This document shows positions 11,600 to 21,844 of a DNA stretch of 64,000 nucleotides, piece after piece. The translations under genes were made by a program, and so were the position numbers. The stretch is taken from positions 2,170,001 through 2,234,000 of the forward strand of contig NW_024467120.1 of the NCBI RefSeq assembly GCF_017591425.1. Reading direction: 5' to 3'. Under the pieces are notes generated by a model, which had not been told where the DNA came from, ran no database searches, and saw only the letters and a program-made list of their open reading frames with translations. Source of the stretch: Ochotona curzoniae (taxonomy: Eukaryota; Chordata; Mammalia; Lagomorpha; Ochotonidae). Positions within the stretch are counted from its first letter, which is position 1. Every line of letters starts with the position of its first letter.

Positions 11600-11617
11600 T
11601 GGTGCCGAGAACCCGGG
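11600..11617 (+). other. Primer-binding site, tRNA-Phe-like
   Basis: TGGTGCCGAGAACCCGGG starts two bases after the LTR. The TGGTGCCGA and AACCCGGGA parts match the complement of the tRNA-Phe 3' end, but there is one extra G between them. No other tRNA fits better by eye. tRNA-Phe priming is known for rodent IAP elements. Confidence 0.65.
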
Positions 11618-11674
11618 ACCTGGAGGGAGCCTCCCGTTCAAAACGGGATGGAGTCAGAACTGCGGCCATAAAAC

Positions 11675-11680
11675 AGGTAA
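11675..11680 (+). promoter_or_regulatory. Probable major splice donor of the provirus
   Basis: CAG|GTAAGG at 11675-11682 is a near-perfect donor in the untranslated leader between the primer site and gag, where retroviruses place the donor used to make env mRNA. Confidence 0.55.
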
Positions 11681-11759
11681 GGAGCTCTGAGAGGGAGAAC
11701 TTTCGGGTGACTAGGAGCATAAATCGGAGGTATATGAGCCGCCGCTTCTGGTTATAGAC

Positions 11760-13016
11760 ATGGGCGCACAGGTCTCTCTGGTGAAATTTTTGCAGATGGT
11801 TTATGCCCCGCATAAGGGAGCGGTCAGAGAGAGTGACGAAGCCCTTCAGTCTGCCCAGGATAGTCTCTCAGAAACAGAGCGGGAGAGGAGAACCGGTTTG
11901 AAGCAAAAAATAAAGGTGAAACTTAAAGCAGTATCTTCCTCATCAAGTTCGGAGACTTCCGACGCTGAGGAAGGGTATAAGTGGGATAGGCGCTTAGAAC
12001 GTAAACCTGCAGGAAATAGACAAGGATTAGAAAAGGAGAAGAAAGATAATGACGGTGCTACTGCGCCGGCCACGCGCGGCCCATGGCCTCAGGACTCTGG
12101 AGCCATTTCATCAATGGCTCCTCCTCCTGTGACGCCATCTGCCCCGCCCATGAGTTATGGTGCCGGCTCTTCCTTCATCGATGCAGCCGCGCGCCGGGAA
12201 CTTCAAGATATGTTCCCCGTCTTAGAAGAAGAAAGGGAAAGAGTTCACAGACAGGTAGATGCAGCATTAGTGCGAGAATTGGCCATGTCTGTAAAGCAAT
12301 ACGGTCTTCATGCCAATTACACTTTGTCCCTGTTAGAACGTATGGGGGGAATGAATATGACTCCCTCTGATTGGCAATTTGTGGTGAAGGCTGTTCTCCC
12401 TAACATCGGATCATATCTAAATTGGAAGAGCCTATGGCAAGAGCTTTTGGCTGAGACCGCCCGCGCAAATCAACAGCGTGGCGGTGATGCTTTGACCTGG
12501 ACTTATAATATGCTTTCCGGACAAGGTCAATACTCTGATGATCAAAATAGATATCCATGGCCAGTGTATACCCAGATCTCTACTGCAGCTATAAAGGCTT
12601 GGAAGGCCCTTTCACTTAAAGGGCAAGAGAAACTGGGCATTACACAGGTTAAGCAGGAGCCAGATGAGCCCTTTGCTGATTTTGTGGCACGCGTAATGCA
12701 GGCCGTGGAAAGGACCTTTGGAGAGGGAGATCAGAACACTAAAATGGAAGAGCAGATAATTTGGGAGCAGTGTAATGCAGAATGTAGAGCCCTACTCAAG
12801 GATCGTAAGTCCAAGGGAATTTCAGATTGGCTAAAGGTTTGTAGGGATACAGGAGGCCCCTTAACAGCTCATGGACTAGCAGCCGCCATTTTGAGGTCTA
12901 ATCATAGGGAGAGAACATCACCTGTGTGCTTTCAGTGTGGTAAACCAGGACATATGAAAAGGGAATGCCGTGCAGGGCCCGTTACTTTGGATTCATTCTC
13001 AGGTTTCTCAGATTAA
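11760..13016 (+). CDS. Retroviral Gag, C-terminally truncated
   Basis: 418-codon open frame, first ATG after the leader. Gag is the structural polyprotein that assembles particles at or near membranes. Residue 2 is Gly in MGAQVS, a plausible myristoylation signal. A basic and Ser-rich matrix-like part covers about 1-100; a PSAP late-domain motif is at 126-129 (Tsg101 recruitment in known retroviruses). The capsid-like region spans about 150-385, with a major-homology-region-like segment around 296-316 (Q296, E300, F305, R311). One CCHC zinc knuckle is intact (C390, C393, H398, C403). The second knuckle normally present is missing: an internal deletion fuses the frame to pol-derived sequence shortly after C403, giving a short foreign tail and stop. 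No internal stop or frameshift is seen. Confidence 0.93.
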   Translation: MGAQVSLVKFLQMVYAPHKGAVRESDEALQSAQDSLSETERERRTGLKQKIKVKLKAVSSSSSSETSDAEEGYKWDRRLERKPAGNRQGLEKEKKDNDGATAPATRGPWPQDSGAISSMAPPPVTPSAPPMSYGAGSSFIDAAARRELQDMFPVLEEERERVHRQVDAALVRELAMSVKQYGLHANYTLSLLERMGGMNMTPSDWQFVVKAVLPNIGSYLNWKSLWQELLAETARANQQRGGDALTWTYNMLSGQGQYSDDQNRYPWPVYTQISTAAIKAWKALSLKGQEKLGITQVKQEPDEPFADFVARVMQAVERTFGEGDQNTKMEEQIIWEQCNAECRALLKDRKSKGISDWLKVCRDTGGPLTAHGLAAAILRSNHRERTSPVCFQCGKPGHMKRECRAGPVTLDSFSGFSD

Positions 13017-14700
13017 GTCTATTCAATGGTATCCATCTGCGATCGCGTCAATAGTGTTTAAAGGATTAAAATTAGCCTTAATTCATTTTGGGCGTCATCC
13101 GGACCGCATAATAGTCCCCTATACTGTTCAGCAATTACAAGTGCTGAGTGGGTGTAGCAATGAGTGGTCCATCTTAATGTTTATCTATCAGGGAATTTTT
13201 GATAATCATTTTCCAAGGCATCCATTACTACAATTTTTACAGCGACATCCTGTGGTTTTTCCGATAAGAACCAGTGCCTGTCCTCTCCCTGGTGCTCTTA
13301 CAATTTTTACTGACGGTTCCTCGACAGGAGCCGGAGCCTTAGTTGCCGGAGATACTGTGATAAAAAAGACCTTTGCGACGGTTTCTCCTCAGAGGGTAGA
13401 ATGCCATATGGTGCTTTTTGCCTTACAAACCTTTCTAGAACCTTTGAATATTGTTTCTGATTCTCAATATGTAGTTAATGCAGTGAATGTTTTGGAGGCC
13501 GCTGGCTCTATTTCAGGGTCCGGCCCGGTGGCGGATCTCTTTAAACAAATTCAACAGGCCATCTGGCATAGAAGCCACCCCTTTTATATAACCCATATCC
13601 GAGCTCATTCAGGTTTACCAGGGCCATTAGCTCGAGGGAATGCTCTTGCCGATGCCGCCACCAGAACCCAAATCATGATTATGATGGTGTCTCCACCATC
13701 CTCAGGGGAGAAAGCCCGCCAGTTTCATTCACAATTTCATGTTTCAGCCCAGACCCTCAGACTCCGATTTGGGATCACTAGAAAGGAAGCGCGCCAGATA
13801 GTTCTTGATTGCCCTGCCTGCTGCGAATTTAGACCTGCTTCACATGAGGGGGTCAATCCCAGGGGATTGAGACCCAATCAATTGTGGCAGATGGATGTGA
13901 CGCACGTCCCATCCTTTGGGAGGAACCAATTTGTTCATGTATCCGTGGACTCTTTTTCTGGTGTGCTCTTTGCATCAGTTCTAACTGGGGAGAAGGCCAT
14001 CCATGTAATCCAACATTGCTTAGAAGCATGGGCCGCATGGGGTAAACCTGAGTGTATTAAGACTGATAATGGCCCCGCCTATACTTCAGCCAAATTTCGT
14101 GATTTTTGCATGAAGATGGGCGTTAAATTAGTGACTGGCATCCCTTATAATCCACAAGGTCAGGGGATAATCGAACGTGCTCATCGCTCTATTAAGGAAT
14201 TGTTGCAAAAACAAAAAACCACCTGGGAATCGCTTGGCCTCGCCAGTCAGAGCCCTCGGGCCACTCTAGCCCTGGCTCTCTTCACCATCAATTTTTTACA
14301 GCTGGATGAGAAAGGCCTCAGTGCTGCAGATCGTCATTCCCTCAAGACGGCGCAAGAGCAATCTTGGGTCAAGTGGAAGGATGTTCTGGAGTCCAAATGG
14401 AAGGGCCCAGACCCAGTTATTAGGCAGGCTCGAGGAGCCATTTGTGTGTTTCCACAGGACGCCCCAGTTCCGGTTTGGGTTCCAGCTCGATTGACTCGTT
14501 CCTGTCCATCACCGCCTTCTGACGTTTCTGCAACTGCTGGAGCGCTTGCACGAGGATCTGACTTGGGGAAGATTCATGCAGACCTGCAATCAGAAACTCC
14601 TCCTACAATCCCACAGGACAATGGTGCCCCGCCCAGTGCAAACACGGCTGATGGTGCAACTAATGGTCTGTATGGCGCTTGTGAGGATCGTGATTGCTGA
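12970..14700 (+). CDS. Partial Pol: RT connection, RNase H, integrase
   Basis: 576-codon open frame overlapping the end of gag in the +1 register. The ATG at 12970 is only the first in the frame; Pol is normally made by ribosomal frameshifting and I see no canonical slippery heptamer left, so expression is doubtful. Residues about 14-105 resemble the RT connection region; the RT catalytic part and protease are deleted. RNase H has D115, E144, D164, H213 and D228. Integrase has the zinc motif H253, H257, C281, C284, and a catalytic triad D309, D366, E402 with the 35-residue DD35E spacing. The C-terminal DNA-binding part follows around 465-510. All active-site residues are therefore present although the protein is incomplete. 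The distal 60 codons run into low-complexity sequence beyond the conserved domain. Confidence 0.92.
   Translation: MQGPLLWIHSQVSQIKSIQWYPSAIASIVFKGLKLALIHFGRHPDRIIVPYTVQQLQVLSGCSNEWSILMFIYQGIFDNHFPRHPLLQFLQRHPVVFPIRTSACPLPGALTIFTDGSSTGAGALVAGDTVIKKTFATVSPQRVECHMVLFALQTFLEPLNIVSDSQYVVNAVNVLEAAGSISGSGPVADLFKQIQQAIWHRSHPFYITHIRAHSGLPGPLARGNALADAATRTQIMIMMVSPPSSGEKARQFHSQFHVSAQTLRLRFGITRKEARQIVLDCPACCEFRPASHEGVNPRGLRPNQLWQMDVTHVPSFGRNQFVHVSVDSFSGVLFASVLTGEKAIHVIQHCLEAWAAWGKPECIKTDNGPAYTSAKFRDFCMKMGVKLVTGIPYNPQGQGIIERAHRSIKELLQKQKTTWESLGLASQSPRATLALALFTINFLQLDEKGLSAADRHSLKTAQEQSWVKWKDVLESKWKGPDPVIRQARGAICVFPQDAPVPVWVPARLTRSCPSPPSDVSATAGALARGSDLGKIHADLQSETPPTIPQDNGAPPSANTADGATNGLYGACEDRDC
12976..12997 (+). 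other. Internal deletion junction gag/pol
   Basis: Sequence changes from nucleocapsid to RT connection within about 20 bp. The second zinc knuckle, protease (and any dUTPase) and RT catalytic core are absent. Exact breakpoint cannot be set without an intact relative. Confidence 0.75.
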
Positions 14701-14706
14701 GCCACG

Positions 14707-15300
14707 ATGAGGAGTTTTGAGTGTTTTTCCACGACCCTTACCGGTCGCCCACTCAGCCCGAGTGTTTCCTTGATTTTTCCTTCTTTGGATTTGCCTTTTC
14801 TCCCTTATGATGATATTAAGGAGAATATGAGTAATTTTTTATTCTCCCTACAGGACACGCTTTGTTTTCAAGCGTCTCCTGAGAATTTTAGTGTCAAGGT
14901 TTATGTGTTACTTCTATTCCTTTTCAAAATGTTTCAATGACTGCTAATCTTTCTTGCCAGCTTTCTTCCTATCTTTTAGGAAATTGGACGAGAGAATTTG
15001 ATATTTTACAGTCGGAGTTGAGAATTGCCATTGTCCAGATTAATTCTACACGGGTGGATCCTGTTGTTGCTGAAACCCTGGCTACTTGGATTTGGAACAT
15101 CACTTCCCATATTAAGGAATGGGTGGGAATGGTTGTGCTAATTCTGCTCTTATGTGCAGGCTGTGCCTTATGCCTTTTTTTGCCTGTGTCGTTTGAGACA
15201 CCGCGCTCAGCGAGATTGTGTGACAATACATCAAGCCCTACTAGCCATGCAGTATGGTGACTCCCCCATGGTATGGTTGAGCATGCTTCAACAGGCTTAG
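14707..15300 (+). pseudogene. Env remnant (mostly TM subunit), frame-disrupted
   Basis: The envelope glycoprotein of the parent virus would sit in the membrane. Here only scraps remain. Bases 14707-14940 form a 77-codon frame that may be leftover surface-subunit sequence (uncertain). Bases 14937-15260 form a 107-codon frame in a different register with a glycosylation-rich ectodomain end (several N-x-T/S), a tryptophan-containing membrane-proximal part and one strong hydrophobic segment at about residues 62-83, as in a TM subunit anchor. A seven-T run at 15175-15181 coincides with a register change: the other frame reads on with tail-like sequence to a stop at 15298-15300, whereas the original frame runs to 15260. 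Most of the surface subunit and the fusion region are missing, so it cannot act as an entry protein. Confidence 0.7.
14834..14853 (+). promoter_or_regulatory. Candidate env splice acceptor
   Basis: A pyrimidine-rich run ending CTCCCTACAG just before the env remnant. A second candidate, ATCTTTTAG, ends at 14979. Either could pair with the leader donor; this is motif-based only. Confidence 0.4.
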
Positions 15301-15630
15301 TTAAGAGCATGGACATCATGGCTCCTGCACCTCAGGTCATTATGGCATTGCACTGAGTTCGAGCATGATGCATAATGCACCTGACTAGCCCTTGCACCTC
15401 GCAGGTCTTATCCATTGCACGCGAGAGGGTAGTCAATCTTATAACTAACTTGTCGAGACATTGCTCTTTACAACCACCGCGGTTGTAGCCCATGACGGGT
15501 AAGATAGACCCAGACAATTATCGGTCTAAGACAGGGACTACGTCAAGCCACGCAGCCTCCCTATGACGGATCGTGCGCCTTGAGTCTACAACCTAAGACA
15601 GGCCCATACCAGTTTATTTTTCTATTGTAT
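15301..15630 (+). other. Proviral 3' untranslated segment
   Basis: About 330 bases between the env remnant stop and the polypurine tract. No long frame. Could contain an RNA export element of the kind known in simple retroviruses, but I see no identifiable motif. Confidence 0.5.
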
Positions 15631-15644
15631 AAGAAGGAGGGAGA
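15631..15644 (+). other. Polypurine tract
   Basis: AAGAAGGAGGGAGA directly abuts the 3' LTR, the normal priming site for plus-strand synthesis. Confidence 0.9.
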
Positions 15645-16021
15645 TGTTGCCAGCCATATCTGTATATACTGGTTACATGCCGTACCCAAAATGGCGCCGG
15701 CCAGAGAGGCTAGATCTTGGTGCCTGGTGGATAGTCACGTAGCTTTGGCAGTACCACGCATGCGCCTAACGCATGCGCAGTGAGCTGCGGCACGGCAGGC
15801 ACGTAAACACTGGGACTGACGAATCCAGTCGCCCAGAACCCTGCGTAATCATGACGCCGACCTATCATCGGCGGAGGCGGGGCCAGACAGCACATAAGAG
15901 TAGAAGCCTGCCGGGATTCACGCTTCCTTCCTCATGTTAGTGTGCACAATAAATTTTACCGCAGGAGACTTCACACGCGTCTGCGTCTTATTGCTGGGCG
16001 GTAAGACACGTGGGCGCGACA
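15645..16021 (+). repeat. 3' LTR of the provirus
   Basis: 377 bp and identical to the 5' LTR except C at 15681. Poly(A) signal AATAAA at 15948-15953. Confidence 0.96.
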
Positions 16022-16027
16022 CACAAA
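16022..16027. repeat. Proviral target-site duplication, right copy
   Basis: CACAAA, matching 11215-11220. Confidence 0.9.
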
Positions 16028-16219
16028 GGCAAGGAAACCTGCCCTTTGCCAAACCAGGCAAGGGATTTCAAAAAGGGAGGCTGGGCTGAGGCATGGGAGC
16101 CATACTGGGCAATCTCTCCTGTCACATGTGATTGTTCAGCTTTAACCCAAAGGTGACAAAGAAGCATCGGAAGACTGTCATTAAAAAAAGAGAACCTGAG
16201 TGCTTTGATGGGAAAAGAG

Positions 16220-16540
16220 ACAGTTCAGGAGCCTAGGGGCTAAAGTCCTCGCCTTGCCTGCTCTGGAACCCAAATGGGCACCTGTTGATGACCCAGCCGC
16301 TCCACTTCCCACCCAGCTCCCTGCTTGTGGCCTAGGAAAGCAGTTGAGGATGACCCAAAGCCTTGGAACTGTGCACCCATGTGGGAGACTCGAAAGAGGC
16401 TCCTGACTCCTGGCTTTGGATTGATTCAACTCTGGCTGTTGCGGCCACTTGTGGAGTGAAACAACAGATGGAAGATCTTTGTCTCTCATTCTCTCTGTAA
16501 ATCTGCCTTTCCAATAAAAATAAACAAATCTTTAAAAAGA
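16220..16540 (+). mobile_element. CSINE, near full length
   Basis: GGGGCTAAAGTCCTCGCCTTG head, TGTGGCCTAGGAAAGCAGTT body and CCAATAAAAATAAACAAATC tail. Intermediate age: the first bases of the head are eroded. Confidence 0.85.
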
Positions 16541-16937
16541 GAGAGACAGATCTGAGAGAAAGAGATACTCAAAGGCATTAGAATGAGCAAAAAGTAAAAT
16601 GCGAGTGATAGAATTGCAATGCCAACTGTATCTTAGAAGGGATGTACAAATACGAGCTTATTGGGGAAGTAGGACTTCCCCCATGCCAGACCCAGGAGCC
16701 TGGTACTTGAACATGCATGATCAGAGGATAGGGCTCAAGCCCTCGGGGGAGAAGGTGGCAGGAACCAGTCCAGGTAAGCCACCTCAGGGGTCTTTATGGT
16801 TTTTAGCGGTGCTTACTACCTTGCCAAGTTAGAGCAAGCAATCCAGGGCCTGCAATCCTGGCCTCCTAGGGATCAGGCATGTTGTCCAAAGACAGATTTC
16901 TATTGTTCTGAAATGTGCATAGGGTGTCCTTCCATAG

Positions 16938-16989
16938 TCTCTCTCTTTCTCCCTCTCTCTCTCTCTCTCTGACACACACACACACACAG
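16938..16989. repeat. Compound CT/CA microsatellite
   Basis: A CT-rich run passes directly into a CA run. Confidence 0.9.
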
Positions 16990-18360
16990 ACCATAGGGTG
17001 TTTTCCTCCTAAGCACATTCTCACGTCTGAGACAGCACAGAGAGCAGCGTGCAATCAGAAAGTGGCCATGGCACTGACAAGTTCAGGTCACGTCAAAGCA
17101 GACTCCAGGAATACTTCCAAACAGGGAGGAAGGCATGGGCTTCATTTCTCATGTATGAAAGAAACCCTAGCGCTCTCAGGAACCTCAAGGAACTTTTCTC
17201 CTTTTAAAGAAGAAATCAAAAACAGGCGATAGCCTTCTTAGAACACATCATGAAAGCCTTAGCCAACACTCGGCTGCTCAGTCTGTCCCCTCAGCAGCCT
17301 TCCCAAGTGCAGTGAGGAAGAGTGCTGAATTCTGAACAATGAATAAACACATGGCCTTGCTAGCTCCTTCCCTGCACGGATTTTTCCTTATTCTCTCGGA
17401 TTCCCAAGAGCCCAGCAATCTTACTAAAATCTTTTCATCAATCAGTGTGCCTGGATTCAACTAACCCACTTACATTTAGCACATGCTTTTCAAGTAGAAA
17501 ATAAAATCCCTCCCCTCTACAAAATCTGAACCTCTAATGGTCATGCCATAGCCAAAAGAATTTTGATGATCATCCCGATCGTTCACCTCACCCACCTTTG
17601 AGTTAAGTCAAACTTGTTGTTTTCATCTTATTACGTGGCCGGGACATGGTGCACCCAAGCAACTTCCATGAGATCACGCAGCTAGTTGGCTGAATAAGCT
17701 CAACTATCAGATAATACTCTCAACTAGAATATTTAGAGAGGGGGGTTCTTATCATCTCCTCCAAGGGGGCAGGCTGCACATGTATTACTTGTCCAACTCC
17801 CTGCACTTCAAATTCATTGTGAACTAAAAAAATCCAGCTGCCAGATGAAATGCCCAGAAAGAGGCACTAATGTAAGGTGTCCACTGTGCTCCTTAGGCCA
17901 GCTAGCCCATGCATGTCATGAAGGCAGTTCTATGATACAGGTCTGCTCTACCAAGTCACCTCTGAATGCCGACTTGAATACTATACCATGGCTCTTGGGG
18001 AACTGCAGCTAGGTCCCTGTGAATCCTGGGAAACATTGTCATCAACTAATTAATACATAACCTTGTTGGTGCATGTTTCTGTCTAAACTCATTGCTGATT
18101 CAGTAACATCGCATGCACAGCTATCACCACTACAACTCAAGACTTAATGAAGTTTATTGAATGCATATTATAGTCTCCATAAGACACACTGCTGCCTGTT
18201 GATGCTTGCAAATGGGACACTCCATAGCACCAGGCTTAAGGCCATATCGAACGATAGAAAGCACAAAATGATGCAAAAGCGGTACCAAATGCGTCTTGGT
18301 TTCAGTCCTAGCTCCTGTGTTTCCTATTTTGGCTTCCTGCTGATGCACTTCCTAAGAGGC
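16990..18360. other. Unique non-coding DNA with a possible MIR relic
   Basis: No gene recognised. A MIR-like segment may lie at about 17615-17700 (GAGATCACGCAGCTAGTTGG matches the MIR core end). Confidence 0.4.
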
Positions 18361-18365
18361 ACTAA

Positions 18366-18562
18366 ATGATAATGGCTCAGCTACTTGGAATGCTGTCACC
18401 CACACAGAGTAAACCCAAATTGAGTTCCTGGCCTAGCCCCAGTTGCTGTGGGCATTTATGGAATGAATCAGCAAATGGGAGCGCTCTCTCTGTTCTCTTT
18501 CTCTCTCTTTCCTCTCTCTCTCTCTGCCTTTCAAGTAAAATAATCAATCAAAAGCTTTTCTT
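18366..18562 (+). mobile_element. Old CSINE, 3' half
   Basis: AATGGCTCAGCTACTTGGAA, then GGAATGAATCAGCAAATGGG, a long CT-rich run and CAAGTAAAATAATCAATC tail. Confidence 0.7.
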
Positions 18563-20208
18563 AAAGGTGGTAAAAAAAAAGAACTAAAAGTAAACTTTAC
18601 CTTTATGTCAAAAGTTTAAAGCCCATGCACAAAACCATTTCAGAACACTCATTTTGCCATACACTTTTTTTTTAAAATCCCTCCTGTGCATGCACGGGTT
18701 GCAATATTTATTACTCCTAAATGAGATTTCCTTTTTAATTCTGCTTTCCACCAACTTTTTTGAAGCATTCTCATCTACCTTCTGAGACAGAAATGAAAAC
18801 AGAACAAACTTCCGACAAAGCTACTAAACACGAAGCATCTTTAGAGTGTTTATATTGGACAAATTAATGCTTTTACCTCTCCACACGAACCTCATGCACC
18901 ATAATGAGTGCTCCTCGTAAGACAATTAAAGGGTTTTTCAGAGACTGATTCATAGATTGTTGCTGAGTGCACTGAACATGAACTTGAGTCATAGGATGAC
19001 AGCTGTCTTTTACTCTCAGCCTGCAACCACACAGGGAGAAGAGCCCAATGCCTGCACTCAGAGCCCTTGGCAAACACGTGGCCCGGGATCTAAGCAGCGT
19101 TTCAGGCCTTCTGAGTCAGGAGGCTAGGCCAAGGCTATTTGTAGGTACTGACAGAATAAGAAACAGAACCAATTTCTACATTTTTTTTTCAACCATTTAA
19201 ACATGTAGGGACTGTCCTGCATTCATGGACTTCAAGGGAAAAGGCTGCTGGCTGGATTTGTCTGGTAGGCCCAAGCAGATCCAGCATTGTCCCCATGGGA
19301 CATCCTGTGCCCTGGGATAATCTGCACCCAACCCTGGCTTTTGAAATGAGGCCTGTGGGCTGGAGGTACTGGTCTTCTAGTTCCACTTCAGTCAAACACA
19401 CAGCTTTAAACCTTTCATCCACTTCCTCCGAGCCTACCAGCTCCTGGCTCTGCATTCTGTGGTGGTGAGAGCTTCCACCTTATGAGACTGGCAAGTGTGG
19501 ACAGACTGCTGCTGTAGCTCACATCGGCTCCTAGGTCTCACTGGCTTTACCTTTTGGGGACTTCAATCGTGTTTGCCATCTGTCTTGCGGATTCTAACGC
19601 AAAATTTCAAACCGTGCAGGGGAGGCACCTGGTGAAGCCACAACAAACTCTAATGTATTCCCAACTGCACAACGATGTCTCATTATCAGACAATGTGCAG
19701 ACTGTCAGCCTGACCCACCGATAGTGCAGTTCATGCTGTACCACTAGTTTACGGCTACACGTACACCCCCCCACAGTCCCTTCAAGGCCTTTGCAAAGCC
19801 TCCATGAGAAAGACTGAAACTCACCCAAACACGAGAACGGGGCATGGGGCAAGGGTGGCTGGGTCCAGTCCGATCCCCGAGTGTTTTGGAAGCACAACTT
19901 GCACCTCCTTTCTTCTCACTGCCTCAAAGGCTTGGCTTCAATTTGTCTCATCCACAAAACTCAACAATTTGCTTTTTGAAATTTCCAGGACTAGTTAGTC
20001 CTGGAAAGAGCAAATTGAACTTGCCCTGCCAAACTCTGGCAGAGGTGAGACGATGAGAAAACCTGGTTGTGATGCCTTGTCATGTGGAAGCCTGGCTCTC
20101 TGGACTCACCATCAGGAAGTCACTGTTTTATTTTAGGATTTGCAGAGGAAGCTTGGTCTTTGTTTAATTCATTAACCTCTGTTCTTGTCTCAACTGTCAA
20201 CATTTCAT
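18563..20208. other. Unique non-coding DNA
   Basis: No repeat or coding signal was recognised across 1.6 kb. Frames are under 100 codons. Confidence 0.45.
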
Positions 20209-20219
20209 CTTAGTTTATT
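20209..20219. repeat. Target-site duplication, left copy
   Basis: CTTAGTTTATT, repeated at 20539-20549 around a reverse-strand SINE. Confidence 0.85.
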
Positions 20220-20538
20220 TTTTTTTTTTTTTGGAAAGGCAGATGTACAGAGAGGAGGAGAGACAGAGACGAAGATCTTCCATCCGATGATTCACTCCCC
20301 AAGTGACTGAAACAGCCAGTACTGCGCCGATCTGAAGCCAGGAGCCAGGAACTTCTTTCAGGTCTCCCACATGTGGATGCAGGGTCCCAAAGTTTTGGGC
20401 TGTCCTCAACTGCCTTTCCCAGGCCACAAGCAGGGAGCTGGATGAGAAGTAGAGCTGCCAGGATTAGAACCAGCGCCCACATGTCATCCCGGTGTGTTCA
20501 AGGGGAGGACCTTAACCGCTACACTATCGTGCCAGGCC
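20220..20538 (-). mobile_element. Young full-length CSINE, reverse strand
   Basis: T-run tail, GGAAAGGCAGATGTACAG, CCAGGAGCCAGGAACTTC, CCACAAGCAGGGAGCTGG and a head ending GTGCCAGGCCC. Flanked by an exact 11-bp duplication. Confidence 0.92.
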
Positions 20539-20566
20539 CTTAGTTTATTCTTAATGTTAAACTTGG

Positions 20567-20840
20567 TTTTGTTTGAAAAGCAGAGTGAAGTGCGTACAGA
20601 TTTTCCATCTACTAATTCACTCTCCTAGATGGCTACAACAGCCAAGGCTGGACTAGGTTAACAAATTGAGAGCTAGGAAGCCCGTCTGGGTCTCCTACAC
20701 AGTGACAGAATCCAAGTGCTCAGGTGCACAGTCTCCAACCTGACACCTCCCAGGTGCTCATTAGCCAGAAGCTGGAACAGGAAGCAGAGTCAAGGACTCA
20801 AGCTCTGCTTTAGGATGCAGGTGTCCCCAGTGGCATACGC
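20567..20840 (-). mobile_element. Old CSINE, reverse strand
   Basis: Diverged copy with TTTTCCATCTACTAATTCAC, GAGAGCTAGGAAGCCC and CCAGAAGCTGGAACAGGAAG. The young copy lies just 3' of its tail side. Confidence 0.7.
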
Positions 20841-20844
20841 ATTT

Positions 20845-21130
20845 CACTTGAAAGGCAAAGAGACCAAGAAGGGGGAAAAAAGATAAGACAGAGAACTTCT
20901 GCTTGCTAAGTTTACTTCCCCAATGCCCACAGCACTCAGCACTGCACCAAGTCAAAATCAGGAGCCAGGAACTCAATCCACTTACTGAGAAGGGTGACAA
21001 GGAATCAACCACTTGAGCCATCATGAGCTGCCTCCCAGGGTGCACATTAGCAAGAAACTGAATCACAAACAGAATAGATTAGATTCAAACTGGGCACTCT
21101 GCCATGGGATGCAGGCCGAATTCTCGTGTT
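20845..21130 (-). mobile_element. Old CSINE, reverse strand
   Basis: CTTGAAAGGCAAAGAGACC, CAGGAGCCAGGAACTCAATC and AGCAAGAAACTGAATCACAA. Third of three same-strand copies in 0.9 kb. Confidence 0.7.
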
Positions 21131-21359
21131 CCCATGGATACTCCGGTGGTAGCAGGGAGTGGTGAGAGAATTAAGCCCAACCTGTTTCTTCTGTGCAAAA
21201 ACAGAAAGCTTATAACAGTACACTTCAAAAAGATCATGGGAAAGTGGAATTTACATTTCTCTTGATACAAAAGACTTTTGAAAATGTAAGCGTAGTTTTT
21301 ACGTAGCGTGCATTTCCCTTTTTGAATATACCTCGAATTTTTAAAAATGAAAGGACAAT

Positions 21360-21370
21360 GAGATGACTTT
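21360..21370. repeat. Target-site duplication, left copy
   Basis: GAGATGACTTT, repeated at 21703-21713. Confidence 0.85.
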
Positions 21371-21702
21371 CTTTAAAAACATCATTTATTTATCTTGGAA
21401 ATTCAGATTTAGAGAGAGAAGAAGAGACAGAGAAAAAGATCTTCCATCCCCTGGTTCGTTCCCCACATGGCCACAATGACCAGAGTTGAGCCAATCCAAA
21501 GCCAGGAGCCAGGAGCTTCTTCTTGGTTCCCCTACACAAGTGCGGAGTCCCAAGGCTTTTGGCCATCCTCTACTGCTTTCTCGGGCCTCAAGAAGGAAAT
21601 CAGATAGGAAGCGGAGAAACCAGGACACAAAGTGGTGCCCATATGGGATCCTAGCTCATGCAAAATGAGGATTTAGCCACTAAGCAATTGTGATGGGCCC
21701 AA
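21371..21702 (-). mobile_element. CSINE, full length, reverse strand
   Basis: CAGATTTAGAGAGAGAAG, GATCTTCCATCCCCTGGTTC, CCAGGAGCCAGGAGCTTC and CCCATATGGGATCCTAGC. Exact 11-bp duplication on both sides. Confidence 0.9.
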
Positions 21703-21844
21703 GAGATGACTTTTTTACCATGAGATCAAATGATTCTATTGCCAGCCCTGGGAGGTTCCTTAAGTTCTGTTTGCTATGGGACAATGAACAAATTTTAAAA
21801 CCTCCTTGCCCTTCCTTCCCTCACTTACCCTGACTCAATCCAGA

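Larger units (their letters stand above)
11221..16021 (+). mobile_element. Class II endogenous provirus, internally deleted
   Basis: A 4801-bp insertion with 377-bp LTRs starting TG and ending CA, 6-bp duplication, primer-binding site, gag, partial pol, env remnant and polypurine tract in canonical order. The LTRs differ only at 11257 (T) versus 15681 (C), so integration was recent. The class call rests on the 6-bp duplication, the gag organisation and the pol RNase H/integrase. A tRNA-Phe-like primer site points toward the IAP group, although the env remnant is not typical of ordinary IAPs. Protease and reverse-transcriptase active-site regions are missing, so the element is non-autonomous. 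Compared with a usual length of 7-9 kb it lacks several kilobases. Confidence 0.95.
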
